Part shown: positions 35,239-45,812 of the stretch, in pieces
Layout: each line of letters starts with the position of its first letter
How positions within the stretch are numbered: the stretch's first letter is position 1
NCBI GenBank assembly: GCA_035079385.1
Contig: JAVHKY010000029.1
Location: forward strand, 1,550,001 to 1,614,000
DNA: 64,000 nucleotides
Reading direction: 5' to 3'
Source of the DNA: Aspidiotus rigidus
Taxonomy: Eukaryota; Arthropoda; Insecta; Hemiptera; Diaspididae
Program-made: the position numbers and the translations under genes
Notes under the pieces: generated by a model
What the model was told of the DNA's origin: nothing
Database searches by the model: none
The model's input: the letters and a program-made list of their open reading frames with translations, nothing else

Positions 35239-38200
35239 ATGGCTATCGAATCCAGCTCAAAGAAGGTTGAAATTCAACTCCTGGACACCCAAGCTGACTA
35301 CTACGCTGAATGGGCACTCCGTTTGGAAATTTATCTCGACTCGAAAGAATGTCTCGATGTGACGCTTCATAAGCGGCCCGTGCCAGTTGCAGGTGTCCCA
35401 TCAGAGGACTTACAGGCTGCCCAAAAAGAATACGATACAATGGATCGCAAGGCTCGCGGATACATCATACGATTCTTAGGTCCGTATGCCCTAAATATCA
35501 TACGCCCTCATAAAGCCAGTGCCTACAATATGTGGGAGGCACTTCGTGAAGCCTACCAAAATCAATCAGCCTCGAATCAGGCCAATTTGTTGATCCGTCT
35601 CCTTACGACAAAGATGAAAGAAGAGGACAAGTTGGAGAGTCATCTTTCCGCTATGGAAGCTCTCATAGCAGATTTGCGAGCAGCGGGAGTGGCTGGAATG
35701 GAGGACCAGCAACTTCTCTCCATTATTCTCCTTCTATCGCTGCCAGTTTCTTACAGCGCAGCTGTGACAGCTATCACAATGATGGCAAAAGAAGATTTGA
35801 AATTAGAAGGTGTCAAGATTAAGCTGATCAACCATAAAATCAACAAAGAAGTGATTGCAGCCTCTGCAGGCCCCTCGAACCAGACATCAAACTCATCTCA
35901 ACCAACGACAATGATGACTGGAGGTCCCAAACCTAAAAACAAGAAAAATAAAATGAAGAAGTCGCAAAATGGAAATAATTCATTCGATAATTATTCGGGT
36001 ATAAAAAGAGGAGGTCGAAGTTTTCGTGGTGGCTTTCGAGGACGTGGACGTGGTGGCCGCATAAGGAAATTTGGTGGATTTGGTGGACAGCAGCCTTATT
36101 GCACGTATTGCCGAGCCTCTGGACACGATTTTAGATTTTGCCCCGTCATCAAAAGAGATAAACAAAATGGTACATTTAAACCGCGATATCAAGCACAGCG
36201 TGGATCTAACTACCAATGGCAACCTCAATCTTACCAAGGTGGTGCAGGTCAACCAACTCAACAATCCAACCCTCAAGCGAATCTCGTATGTGTGCAGCAA
36301 GGTCAACAACAACAGGCGCATGATGAATTTGGGTTCATAGGTATGTTGACAGTAAATAATAATTTCGCACTACAAGAAAACCAAACTATTCATTATTTTT
36401 ACATAGACTCTGGTGCGAATCGCTTTTGTGTAATTGATGAGCGGTTACTCACTAGCGTTAAAACCTTAAATCCACCAATATTAATAAATGTAAATAAACA
36501 AGGTAGCACAATTCATGCTACAAAGATGGGCAATGTAACTGTCATTACGGAAAAGGGAATTAAAATTTTATTAACAAACGTGTATTTTACCCCCGATGGC
36601 AGATGTAATATACTATCTATTTCACTACTGCAGTATGCAGGTATTTATTTGATGGTGGAAAAGTTTAAAGCGTATTTGTATGTTTCAACTCACAATAATC
36701 TGAGAAAAATAATTGCGACCGGTTTCTCTACTGGTGATAATTTATTCTGTGTAAAATTCTACGTTCAGCCGCCAAAACCGTCTTGTGCGCTGACCATACT
36801 GTCACTAGAACAAAAGATTGAATTACTTCATCAGAAATTCGGTCATTTGTCATATGCTAATCTTAAATTATTATTCCCGACATTGCCCATCGAAAATAAA
36901 ATTTGTCAGGTCTGTTTACAAGCAAAACAGCCTCGAACAAAGTTAAATAAAGAAAAAGCGCGAGTTCGATCATCTATTCTGTTAGAAAATGTTCATACTG
37001 ATATTGATATTCAACCAGTTTTAAGTATTGAAAATGATACTTGTTTTGTCACATTTATTGAAGAGTCTACTCATTTAACAAATGTTTATATTCTAAAAGC
37101 AAAATCACAAGTTCTTTACTATTTCAAACATTATCTGAATCGAATGAAAATGCTCACTAATCGCCCTGGAATCGCTAATTTATACTGTGATAACGGAGGC
37201 GAATATGTAGGTAAGGACTTTGAGGATTTTGTAATTTCTAACGGAACAGTCATGCACAAAACTATTCGAAAAACTAGCGCATTAAACCCTATTGCGGAGA
37301 GAATGAACAGAACGATAATGGATCGAACTCGCGCACTGCTTCAAAATGCAGGACTGCCAAAATCCTTCTGGAATTATGGTGTTTTAACTGCCGTATATTT
37401 AATAAATCGTAGTCCAACACGTGCCTTATTAGGTAAAAGTCCTATTGAAGCTTTCACAAATAGAAAACCATCATATAAAAATTTACATGTATTTGGTTGT
37501 GTTGCGTATTCAAAAACATTAGAAGAAACTAAATTAGATCCGAGATCTGAAAAATGTATTTTTCTTGGTTATATACCAAATGGTTTTAGAATTTTAAATT
37601 TAGGAAATCTACGATTACAGCATGTACGAGATGTTGTCTTCGACGACTTTCAATTGTTTAAAGATTTACCTGATAATGAAAAACAAAAAGTGTTGACCGC
37701 CTTTGGACAAGACATCCGAAGATTGTCGATTACTCGCTCGTACTTTACGCCTCCAATTATAACACATGAGACGATGGCTTCTTCTCCTTCTTCATCGAGG
37801 TCACAGACTCAAGTGTTAGCTCCAAAGGGTAACAGCTTATCGGAGCAATTGGAGAATATGAATTTAAATGCTGAAATAAATGATAATAATGATTATGACG
37901 GTCAATTAATGCCTACTCCTCCTCCTCTGGCTACCAAGCGATCTCACTCTGAACATCCATATACTCGGCAAGAATACAAGCCACTACCCAAGTCTCGAGG
38001 TCCTAAACGAATTAAAATTGATTATAATATAAATAATGACGAAAAGGAAGACTCAGTGCAAACTGACGATCTTCAGAAACTCGACGAACTTGATAGGATG
38101 GTTCAGAGTCATCTGCTGGGTGAGCCAACTGTTAATATGACGGTCGGAGATGAGGATGTACCACTTAATTATTCTGATATTACAAATAAGCCAAATCCTG

Positions 38201-39804
38201 AAAAGTGGTACAAGGCGGTCGAGGACGAGCTCCAGGCTTTGAGGCGTAACAAAACTTGGAAACTCGTCGATAGACCATCGAATAAAAACATTGTCGGATG
38301 TAAATTTATTTACCGAATAAAGCGCTCGAAAACCGGGGAAGTACTTCGGTACAAAGCTCGCTTAGTCGCGCAGGGCTTTAGCCAAAGGTTCGGTTCAGAT
38401 TTTACTGAAACCTTTGCGCCTGTAGCCAAAATGCTTAGCTTTCGAATTTTCATGGCTCTAGCTGCGCGATTTGATTTGGTCGTCGAGCAACTTGATGTTA
38501 TCTCAGCCTTCCTTCAGAGTGATCTGAAAGAACAAATTTTTATGAAAGTTCCCGAAGGGATACAATATTCAGGTGATAAGGTTTGCTTACTTTTGAAAAG
38601 TCTTTATGGACTAAAACAGTCACCCAGAGCTTGGAACAGAAAGTTGCACGACTTCCTTATTTCCCAAGGTTTCCGACAATGTAAAACAGACTATTGTGTT
38701 TATTTTATACACTCAAAGAATATACAAACGAATTTTTATGTATTGGTCTTCGTCGACGATATATTATTAATTACTCGCGACACAAATCGGTTAACTATAT
38801 TAAAAGAAAAATTGAAGGCAACCTTTGAAATTACGAGTGCAGAACCGTTATCCTATTTTTTAGGGATACGTGTTGATCGCGATGATGATAATATTTATCT
38901 TTCTCAGAAGGCGTACTTGGAGGATTTATTATGTAAAACAAGTATGGACGGTTGCAATCCTATAAGCACGCCTTTAGAGATAAAAATTGCAGTTGACGAA
39001 CTAACCAATATTGAAACTGAAAGTGAAATTGAAAATAAAAATATTGTTGAAAATGATAAATATCCGTGCCGAAGTGTGATTGGGAGCCTCATGTACGCCA
39101 TGTTGTGTACTCGCCCCGATCTCTGCTATGCTGTTTGCTTGTTAAGCCGATTTCAGGCTAAACCTAGCAAAAAGTTATGGCAATTACTGAAACGAGTCTT
39201 ACGCTATGTTAAAGGCACATTGGAATTAAAATTAACGTTTTCTAAACATGCAACTGTTGAACCAATTATTGTGTATTCGAAAGAAACGACTTTTGGTCGC
39301 CGTCGTCTAATAAGGAAATTGATCGACTTGAAGATTCAACCAATGTACGGTTATGTCGATGCGAGTTTTGCCACTAACGACGCTAAAGCTCACTCTACAA
39401 GTGGGATGATTGTAAAAATTTTTGGAAACATCGCAATGTGGACCTCGCGACGACAAACCGTAGTTGCACTGAGCACAATGATCGCGGAATTCTATGCTTT
39501 ATGCGAGATTACACGCGATATTATTTGGCTCAGGCAACACGTTGAAACATTAGGCTTAGAATTACGGTCTCCAACCCTGGTCTTTGAGGATAATGCAGCT
39601 TGCATTGAAATAGCTAAAAATCCGGCCAACCATAAAGGTACTCGGCAATTAATGACGAAATTTTATTTCGTTAGAGATGAAATTAATCGTTCAATAGCTG
39701 TCGAACAAATTTCCACAAATGAAAATATTGCCGATATATTTACTAAATCGTTACCTGGTCCCCGATTTCTTACCCTCAGAGACCAGCTAAACCTTAGAAA
39801 GTAA
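35239..39804 (+). CDS. Copia-type Gag-Pol polyprotein, 1521 residues
   Basis: One uninterrupted frame from ATG at 35239 to TAA. Order is that of Ty1/copia elements: gag with a Gly/Arg-rich stretch (about 254-283) and a CCHC knuckle at 288-301 (C-x2-C-x4-H-x4-C); aspartic protease DSGA with Asp at 390; integrase with an HHCC region (about 534-566) and catalytic Asp588, Asp651, Glu687 (D-D-35-E spacing); reverse transcriptase with Asp1086 in QLDVISAF and FVDD at 1171-1174; RNase H from YVDASF (Asp1374) to the end. Most copia elements have YVDD, so Phe at the first position is a variant. The integrase motif NPIAERMN replaces the common N-G-x-AERMN form. Integrase-before-RT order excludes the Gypsy and retrovirus groups. 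The frame could be functional. A TTG codon three codons upstream is a less likely start. Confidence 0.95.
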   Translation: MAIESSSKKVEIQLLDTQADYYAEWALRLEIYLDSKECLDVTLHKRPVPVAGVPSEDLQAAQKEYDTMDRKARGYIIRFLGPYALNIIRPHKASAYNMWEALREAYQNQSASNQANLLIRLLTTKMKEEDKLESHLSAMEALIADLRAAGVAGMEDQQLLSIILLLSLPVSYSAAVTAITMMAKEDLKLEGVKIKLINHKINKEVIAASAGPSNQTSNSSQPTTMMTGGPKPKNKKNKMKKSQNGNNSFDNYSGIKRGGRSFRGGFRGRGRGGRIRKFGGFGGQQPYCTYCRASGHDFRFCPVIKRDKQNGTFKPRYQAQRGSNYQWQPQSYQGGAGQPTQQSNPQANLVCVQQGQQQQAHDEFGFIGMLTVNNNFALQENQTIHYFYIDSGANRFCVIDERLLTSVKTLNPPILINVNKQGSTIHATKMGNVTVITEKGIKILLTNVYFTPDGRCNILSISLLQYAGIYLMVEKFKAYLYVSTHNNLRKIIATGFSTGDNLFCVKFYVQPPKPSCALTILSLEQKIELLHQKFGHLSYANLKLLFPTLPIENKICQVCLQAKQPRTKLNKEKARVRSSILLENVHTDIDIQPVLSIENDTCFVTFIEESTHLTNVYILKAKSQVLYYFKHYLNRMKMLTNRPGIANLYCDNGGEYVGKDFEDFVISNGTVMHKTIRKTSALNPIAERMNRTIMDRTRALLQNAGLPKSFWNYGVLTAVYLINRSPTRALLGKSPIEAFTNRKPSYKNLHVFGCVAYSKTLEETKLDPRSEKCIFLGYIPNGFRILNLGNLRLQHVRDVVFDDFQLFKDLPDNEKQKVLTAFGQDIRRLSITRSYFTPPIITHETMASSPSSSRSQTQVLAPKGNSLSEQLENMNLNAEINDNNDYDGQLMPTPPPLATKRSHSEHPYTRQEYKPLPKSRGPKRIKIDYNINNDEKEDSVQTDDLQKLDELDRMVQSHLLGEPTVNMTVGDEDVPLNYSDITNKPNPEKWYKAVEDELQALRRNKTWKLVDRPSNKNIVGCKFIYRIKRSKTGEVLRYKARLVAQGFSQRFGSDFTETFAPVAKMLSFRIFMALAARFDLVVEQLDVISAFLQSDLKEQIFMKVPEGIQYSGDKVCLLLKSLYGLKQSPRAWNRKLHDFLISQGFRQCKTDYCVYFIHSKNIQTNFYVLVFVDDILLITRDTNRLTILKEKLKATFEITSAEPLSYFLGIRVDRDDDNIYLSQKAYLEDLLCKTSMDGCNPISTPLEIKIAVDELTNIETESEIENKNIVENDKYPCRSVIGSLMYAMLCTRPDLCYAVCLLSRFQAKPSKKLWQLLKRVLRYVKGTLELKLTFSKHATVEPIIVYSKETTFGRRRLIRKLIDLKIQPMYGYVDASFATNDAKAHSTSGMIVKIFGNIAMWTSRRQTVVALSTMIAEFYALCEITRDIIWLRQHVETLGLELRSPTLVFEDNAACIEIAKNPANHKGTRQLMTKFYFVRDEINRSIAVEQISTNENIADIFTKSLPGPRFLTLRDQLNLRK

Positions 39805-40837
39805 AGTTGGAAAATAAAAAAATAAAAAAATTGTATTAATAGTGTTTAAGTTGTATTTGTTTTATATTTTCAGTTTCTGGACAACATTGATTATACTTAC
39901 CTACTTTCCAAGAAATAGTAATAATGGGTTTGAACCAACAGTCAAAATTTTTAATTCTTTATATTTACTTATTTTAAATGATTTCTCACGATTTGTTTTG
40001 TTTTATTATTTCTTATTAGTATTATCATGTTACTCTTATGTGCCTATTCGAAATTTTTGAGACTGAATTTTGGTTCCTTTTGGTTGTTATTATTACTATA
40101 AGATATTACTATAAGATGTAGAATGTAAGGTACCCATTGTTCTTCCTATTTCTCATGTTGTGTCCGTTATTGTATTTTTGTTCTACGTGTTAAATAAGTC
40201 CTAATTTTACTAAACTGCCGACTACCTCCGTATACCAATGTAGACTCTCTTCTTGAGACTATCACATTTATCTGATGAGATATCAAAGCCAACCAAATAT
40301 TAATATACTTACTGTACAAAAAAATGAATTTGGCTAAGGTATGAGAGGTAGAGGCTGAAAAATTAAGTTAAAAGTCTTACAAGTGGCATTTTTTTTTTGA
40401 AATTATTAAGAATATTACATTCAGCCACTTGCGTGTTCGTCCAATGCTAAAATACTGACGAAATTGTTCTAATTGGATCGTTTTTCGGTAGACTCGTTCA
40501 CAATTTTTGATAGAACAGCGACGAACTTTATTATTAGAAGAGGTTTTTGATATATACTTTTCCTCTTGAGTTAATTATTAGGGGTTTTTCGTTCTTTACG
40601 TTTTCCTCTATTTGACGAATTATGTTGTCGTATGCAGACACAGGTAGTATCGAAAGTAAACGAACTAAATTAACGAACTTCACTAACTTTGTTTACATTC
40701 CTTCAATTTCTATCGAGTTTTATTCTAAATGATTTAAAATTAATCTTTTGATTTTCTGGAGTTTACTTAACTCTTACCTTTTGCTAACTTTTGATAAAAA
40801 ATTACTTACTATTAATCTTCCTTGACTTGCGGGGAAG

Positions 40838-41151
40838 TGTTGAAATACGCCTCTTCGGCTATGTCAAGTCTACAGAAGATCTAGTGCTGCTTCTAGCGGT
40901 CTGACCTGTGAAGGAAGAGACGAATACTACCTTGTTTGCTTCGACGCTTTAGGCTGAGAGTTTAGGAATAATATTATTACGGTTTCACCGTATACCGATG
41001 TCTGTAGAAAAGTAATAAAATGACATCTGGACATTTTTAGGTATTACGCAGTAAAATAATTCTCCACTGACGCTCTCTGCTCTAAATAAAATATACGCAT
41101 TCTCTCGTCTATCGTGTATTTCTTTCTGTCGAATATATCAGCTTTTCTACA
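40838..41151 (+). repeat. 3' LTR of the copia element
   Basis: Same 314-base sequence as the 5' LTR with no difference that I can see, preceded by the purine-rich tract and followed by the GTACA target duplication. Confidence 0.93.
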
Positions 41152-41390
41152 GTACAGACCTATTGTTAAAATGTTGTCGGTTTTCCGACGCACGTTGGAA
41201 ACGAATAACAGATCGCACCAGATGTTAAGACGTGGGTGTAACAGAGAGGGATGTATGTTCTCTCTCCTTTGCACCAACGGTTAACACCCAGCGCAATCAG
41301 GTAGCAGTTTCCAACGAAACGACAACTCTTTTAACAAAAGGTTTGTACGGCTGCTTACGAAGTGTATATAGTCAATGCTGGTAGCCTTCA

Positions 41391-41689
41391 TGCATTCCAT
41401 TCCCCTACTATGCAACCCACGCTTTTTTAATTTGTCAAATAATAATGTTAGCGGTATGCCGTCACAAGCAAAAATGTTCTCCAGGCTCACCTTTACAATT
41501 TGAAGAAAAAAATGGAAAATTTTAATCAGTATATGAGGACGTATCTGTAAAAAGGGCCTCCGCAATTGGAAATATTAAATATAGAAAAATGAATTTGAAG
41601 TTTTGAGTGGATATAACTTTATATAAAAAAGTATTTATTTAAATTAAGTATTGAATAAAAAATTAGCTTATCCATGATTATAGGAACTC
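41391..41689. other. Repeat-derived spacer
   Basis: Contains one TCTGTAAAAAGGGCCTCCG motif at 41545-41563 that matches the hairpin family at 34340, then AT-rich DNA leading into the polymerase remnant. Confidence 0.4.
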
Positions 41690-43640
41690 ATTGAAAAAAT
41701 ATGATGAAGAACAACTACCATCGAGAAAAAACTTTTATAATCTATTAAATGATAAATGATGAGCATCTTGATGCTGGAGAATATCATTATGTACAAGAAA
41801 TTTGGAAGTATTTTAATATTAAAAATATGAAAGAATTTACAATGTTATACAATATTATGGAAAATTTTAGGGAAACATCTCTTAAAATATATAAATTAGA
41901 TCCAGTTTGGTACTACACAATCCCCTGGATTTGCTTGGGATTGTATGCTGAAAATTACTAAACAAAAGTTGGAATTATTTGTTTGAAAGGGCTAAACAAG
42001 GAGGGATTTCTCAATGTTCAAACAGATGCAAAGGCTAATAATAAAATATGTATGGGAAAGAAATTTGATAAAACTAAGGATTCTGTATTCATCCAATATT
42101 TAGATGCTAATAATTTATACTTATGGATGGGCCATGTTTAAATATCTACTGTTGGATTTGAATCACGGTATAAGATGAAGAGGTAGTGACACGAACGTAT
42201 TCTGACTGTGGTAAACGCTGTCCGTGATTTTGAAGTAGTTCTGAACATCCCGAGCGCAGCGCTCGTGATGAAAGTGATGGGTAATGTACAGAGTCTTATG
42301 GGAACGCCGCTACTTTCAAAAATTTATTGCAGGATCAGGAATCAGCCGATGCATTTCATATTTGGCATAAAAATACCATTTAATCTACTCTATAAAATTT
42401 TGAAAGAATCACCCTTCTAAGTAAATTCTTGGATTTTTTATAATCCTTGGAAATTTCATCAATACTAGGGTACCAACGGTAACGTCTCGGCGCAGGTGGG
42501 GTGTAGAAGGAACAGGGAAACAGCCCGAGTGTTCGCTGCAAACCTAGCGGAAGTTTGTAGGTACAACTTCAAAACTGGGGACACGATTTTAGCGTTGTGT
42601 CATTACCTCTTCATCTTATACCGTGATTTGAATGGAGGAATCCAGAATATTTTGATAAAGATACAATTATGAACATGAAAGATCGTCAGAAAATTGGATA
42701 TCTTTTAGAAGTGGATTTGAAATATCCTGAAGAACTACCTATGTGAAAAGCTTTCTGATTTACCCTATTGGCCTGAAAATGTAATTGATGATAAACCACT
42801 TCCAAACTTATTTACAACATTGTATGATAAGAAGTATGTACCGGTACTTCATTACTTAAATCTCAAACAAACTCTTAAAGCTGAATTAAAATCGGAGAAA
42901 ATACATAGGGTTATAAAATTTGATCAATCTGATTGGATGAAAGTATATATTGGAAAGAATACTGAATTAAGACAAAAATCTAAGAATGAGTTTGAGAAAG
43001 ATTTCTTCAAACTAATGAATAGGCTAATTCTGTTTTTGGAAGAACAATGATGAATGTTAGGAAGCATGTGGATATAAAATTAATTTCAAGAGGTAATAAT
43101 AAATATACTAAGTAGGTATGTCTTGAAGCCTAATTTTGAGAAATCAACATTTTTTGGAAAAAATCTTGCAGCTGTTCAAATGAGGAAGAACTATGATTAA
43201 ATTTAATCGACCAATTTATGTAGGAGTAGCTATTTTAGATATTTCAAAAACATTGATGTAAGTATGACTTTAATTATAGACTGAAGGAAAGACATGGAGA
43301 TAGAATAAAATTATTATATATACCAACACAGACTCATTGATCATGGTATGATTAATGAATTTGATACATCAGATTATAAGAAAGATAATATTCATAACTT
43401 ACCACAAGTTAATAAAAAGGTAGGCCTATTAGGTAAGTTTAAAGATGAGATGAATGGGAAAATTTTAGAAGAATTAATTGGATTAGCTTCAAAATTATAT
43501 TCTAATAAAGTTTTTGTATCAAATAATGATGTCATTGTCATGAAGAAAGCTAAAGGAATAAAGAAAAATATTGTTAATGGTATATCCTGGCTTCTATAAG
43601 CTCAACAACAAACCAGCAATGGAATTTGGTTTGAAAACAG
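41690..43640 (+). pseudogene. Broken protein-primed family B DNA polymerase (Polinton/adintovirus type)
   Basis: Several short plus-strand frames joined by frameshifts and stops follow the order of the viral/organellar family B polymerases found in Polinton (Maverick) elements and adintoviruses. In order: about 41749-41960 (end of the exonuclease side, with KLDPVWYYTIP), about 42090-42130 (YLDANNLY, the palm motif A region), 42634-42750 (PEYFDKDTI, LLEVDLKYPEE), 42810-43050 (YLNLKQTLKAELKSEKIHRV, KNEFEKDFFKLMN), and about 43300-43600 with the palm motif C, where NTDS stands in place of DTDS. The 462-bp element at 42164-42625 interrupts it. The catalytic Asp change and many lesions show it is dead. 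No capsid, integrase or ATPase gene of such an element is visible nearby. Confidence 0.75.
42164..42625. mobile_element. 462-bp hAT-like non-autonomous element, copy 1
   Basis: Ends are CACGGTATAAGATGAAGAGG and its inverse, with the 8-bp target duplication ATTTGAAT at 42156-42163 and 42626-42633. An 8-bp duplication is characteristic of hAT transposition. The 70-codon frame inside (MVNAVRDFEVV...) recurs in copy 2 but shows no domain. It interrupts the polymerase remnant. Confidence 0.9.
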
Positions 43641-44290
43641 CTAAATATTCACAATAAAAAAATTGATGAAATTTACCAATTTTTTGAGAGGTTGAAAAAT
43701 GTTCTCTGTGTTAGTAAATGCGCTAGATTGATTTCTTACATTTTAGAAGTAGCCTATTCGCGTCCGGCCCCAAAAGAGTCGCCCTCTACATTTACTATAG
43801 CGGCCATTTGTGGAAACTAGACAAAAAGGTGATGTTTCAGATAATTGGTGAAATTTTTATTTTTATGAGTTTCATACTATTCTACTAGTCAAGAGAGTCA
43901 AGAAAGGTCATTATAAGTGGTACTTTTTTTTCAATATTAACAGAGATATAGCTAACGCTCTTATGTAAATTTTCATGGGATCACCTTTTCGTCCACGACA
44001 CTAGCGCGTCTACAGTAGTGGCCTGATGCGAATTGGAATGGATAATAAAGAGATTTCTTTGTAGAACTTTAGCTTGATTGGTTTGATTGAAAAAAGATAG
44101 AAAATTGATATAAAACCTCTGAAATTTTTGAACTAACAAGGAAGGTTCATATTTGGACTAAAAACATCTAAATATTTGGTAAATTGGAGAATTTCTATAA
44201 TTTTTGAAATGGCCCTAGATATTTAGGGTCTTATAATTAGCGGGGAACTTTAGGATTTTGCTAGAGAAATGAGTATAAGTGTGTCAGAAG
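43641..44290. other. Gene-free stretch after the polymerase remnant
   Basis: AT-rich. A few residues reading like polymerase tail (IDEIYQFFERLKNV, about 43660-43702) may extend the remnant. After that nothing is recognised. Confidence 0.35.
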
Positions 44291-44752
44291 CACGGTATGA
44301 GATGAAGAGGTAATGACACAACGCTAAAATCGTGTCCGCAGTTTTGAAGTTGTACGTACAAACTTCCGCTAGGTTTGCAGCAAACACTCGGCCTGTTTCC
44401 CTGTTCCTTCTACACCCCACCTGCGCCGAGACGGTACCATTGGTACCCTAGTATTGATGAAATTTCCAAGGATTATAAAAAATCCAAGAATTTACTTAGA
44501 AGGGTGATTCTTTCAAAATTTTATAGAGTAGATTAAATGGTATTTTTATGCCAAATATGAAATGCATCGGCTGATTCCTGATCCTGCAATAAATTTTTGA
44601 AAGTAGCGGCGTTCCCATAAGACTCTGTATATTACCCATCACTTTCATCACGAGCGCTGCGCTCAGAATATTCAGAACTACTACAAAATCACGGACAGCG
44701 TTTACCACAGTCAGAATACGTTCGTGTCACTACCTCTTCATCTTATACCGTG
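44291..44752. mobile_element. 462-bp hAT-like non-autonomous element, copy 2 (inverted)
   Basis: Same length and terminal repeats as copy 1 in the opposite orientation, with a different 8-bp target duplication GTCAGAAG at 44283-44290 and 44753-44760. It differs from copy 1 by scattered substitutions only. Confidence 0.92.
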
Positions 44753-44822
44753 GTCAGAAGGGAAAAAAATTTGAATTTCTCATATTTTTGGAGTGATGGA
44801 ATGCAGCTCTCACAAAGGGGAT

Positions 44823-45090
44823 TTATTTATAGTAAAAATATAGAAAATTGATACAGAATTGATACAAAATATTCAAATCTCCAAATTTCAATGAAATTGT
44901 ATAAAAATTGATACAGATTGTATACAAATTGATATAAAATGTATGAAAATATTTGACTCTTTGAATTTTGATGAAATTGTATAAGAATTGATACAAAATA
45001 TACAAAAATATTGACTCTCCAAATTTTGGAGAAGATTGTATAAAAATTGATACAAATTGTATACAAATTTAACTGTGGGATTTTTTGAGA
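44823..45090. repeat. Degenerate AT-rich tandem repeat
   Basis: Repeated blocks of the form GAAATTGTATAAAAATTGAT followed by ACAAA(A/T)TGTATACAAATT and (C)TCCAAATTTT, at spacings of about 60-80 bases in roughly three units. Overlapping minus-strand frames rich in Tyr/Ile/Asn come from it. Confidence 0.6.
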
Positions 45091-45810
45091 GTCTGAAAAA
45101 TGAGTCACAAATTGGAACATTTGAAAGATTTTAAAAGAGTTTGAAAAAATGGGGAAATTGTTGCTAGAAAAATGACTAAATGAGTGAGTGCGCTAGAACA
45201 TACATTAGTACTCTACTACCACTAAATTAAGACTCCATCCTGTTTTCTTATCCTTGAAAATTTTCAAGGATAATGTGCATTAAAAGGAATCAATTTAATG
45301 CACAAGAAATTTTGTGCATAAAGTGACTGACTAGAGAGCACGCTTATTTATAAATCTTCCTTCGAATAATGTGCACGAGTATGCCGCGGTAAGAGGAGGA
45401 GTAGTGAGATCTAATTACAGAAACGTCTCGTTGAGAAAACGCAGCGAATTGGCTGTGAATTCCGACTACTATTTTTCGCGTCGATAAATTATTAAATCCG
45501 TCAACGTTTCCACGGTTGAATACACCAGTCATTTACGCATTGTATTAGCGACACCTTCGTGATTTTGTTTTTTTTTTTTCAGAAATTTAATTGTGCGCTC
45601 AAACGAGATTTGAAACTTTTTAGATAGATTAATTAATGTGCCAAGTTTCACACTCCAACACACAAAAATATTCCACATTACGTGCGTTTTTACCTCTGCA
45701 AGACTTGAAGACAAAAGCAGATACAAATTTTTTCTTTGTGTATTGATATTTTAGGTCTACTTCCTCGCATTTTCGTCATCCTTCAATTAAGAAAAGGTAA
45801 AACTGGAGAA
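45091..45810. other. Gene-free stretch
   Basis: Nothing recognised. Contains a small stem (TTGAAAATTTTCAAGG near 45255) and a poly-T tract near 45569. Confidence 0.35.
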
Positions 45811-45812
45811 TA

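Larger units (their letters stand above)
34728..41151 (+). mobile_element. Complete copia-superfamily LTR retrotransposon
   Basis: Two 314-bp LTRs (34728-35041, 40838-41151) that I find identical by eye bound a single gag-pol frame. The 5-bp target duplication GTACA is at 34723-34727 and 41152-41156. The element is 6424 bases, with a primer site after the left LTR and a purine-rich tract (GCGGGGAAG) before the right one. Identical LTRs and an intact frame point to recent insertion. A noncoding stretch of about 1 kb separates the stop from the 3' LTR. Confidence 0.95.
34688..41390. mobile_element. Foldback element split by the copia insertion
   Basis: The sequence up to the copia insertion (34688-34727, with GCATTGACTATATACAC and GCAGATGTACA) is the inverse of 41346-41385. 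Directly after copia, 41164-41260 (GTTAAAATGTTGTCGG to the GTGGGTGTAAC part) is inverted at 41280-41335. Removing the copia element and one GTACA restores one continuous palindromic element of about 275 bases, so the foldback is older. Confidence 0.7.

Noticed and set aside
35980..36321. Frames of 89 and 113 codons inside the copia gag region
   Set aside because: They overlap the uninterrupted gag-pol frame in other frames or strands and have no motifs.
42208..44708. 70-codon frame present twice (42208-42420 plus, 44496-44708 minus) as a conserved small gene
   Set aside because: Both copies lie at the same place in the two 462-bp elements and are explained by element identity; no domain is visible.
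44823..45120. Tyr/Phe-rich minus-strand membrane-like proteins
   Set aside because: They arise from the degenerate AT-rich tandem repeat; two overlapping frames give similar products.
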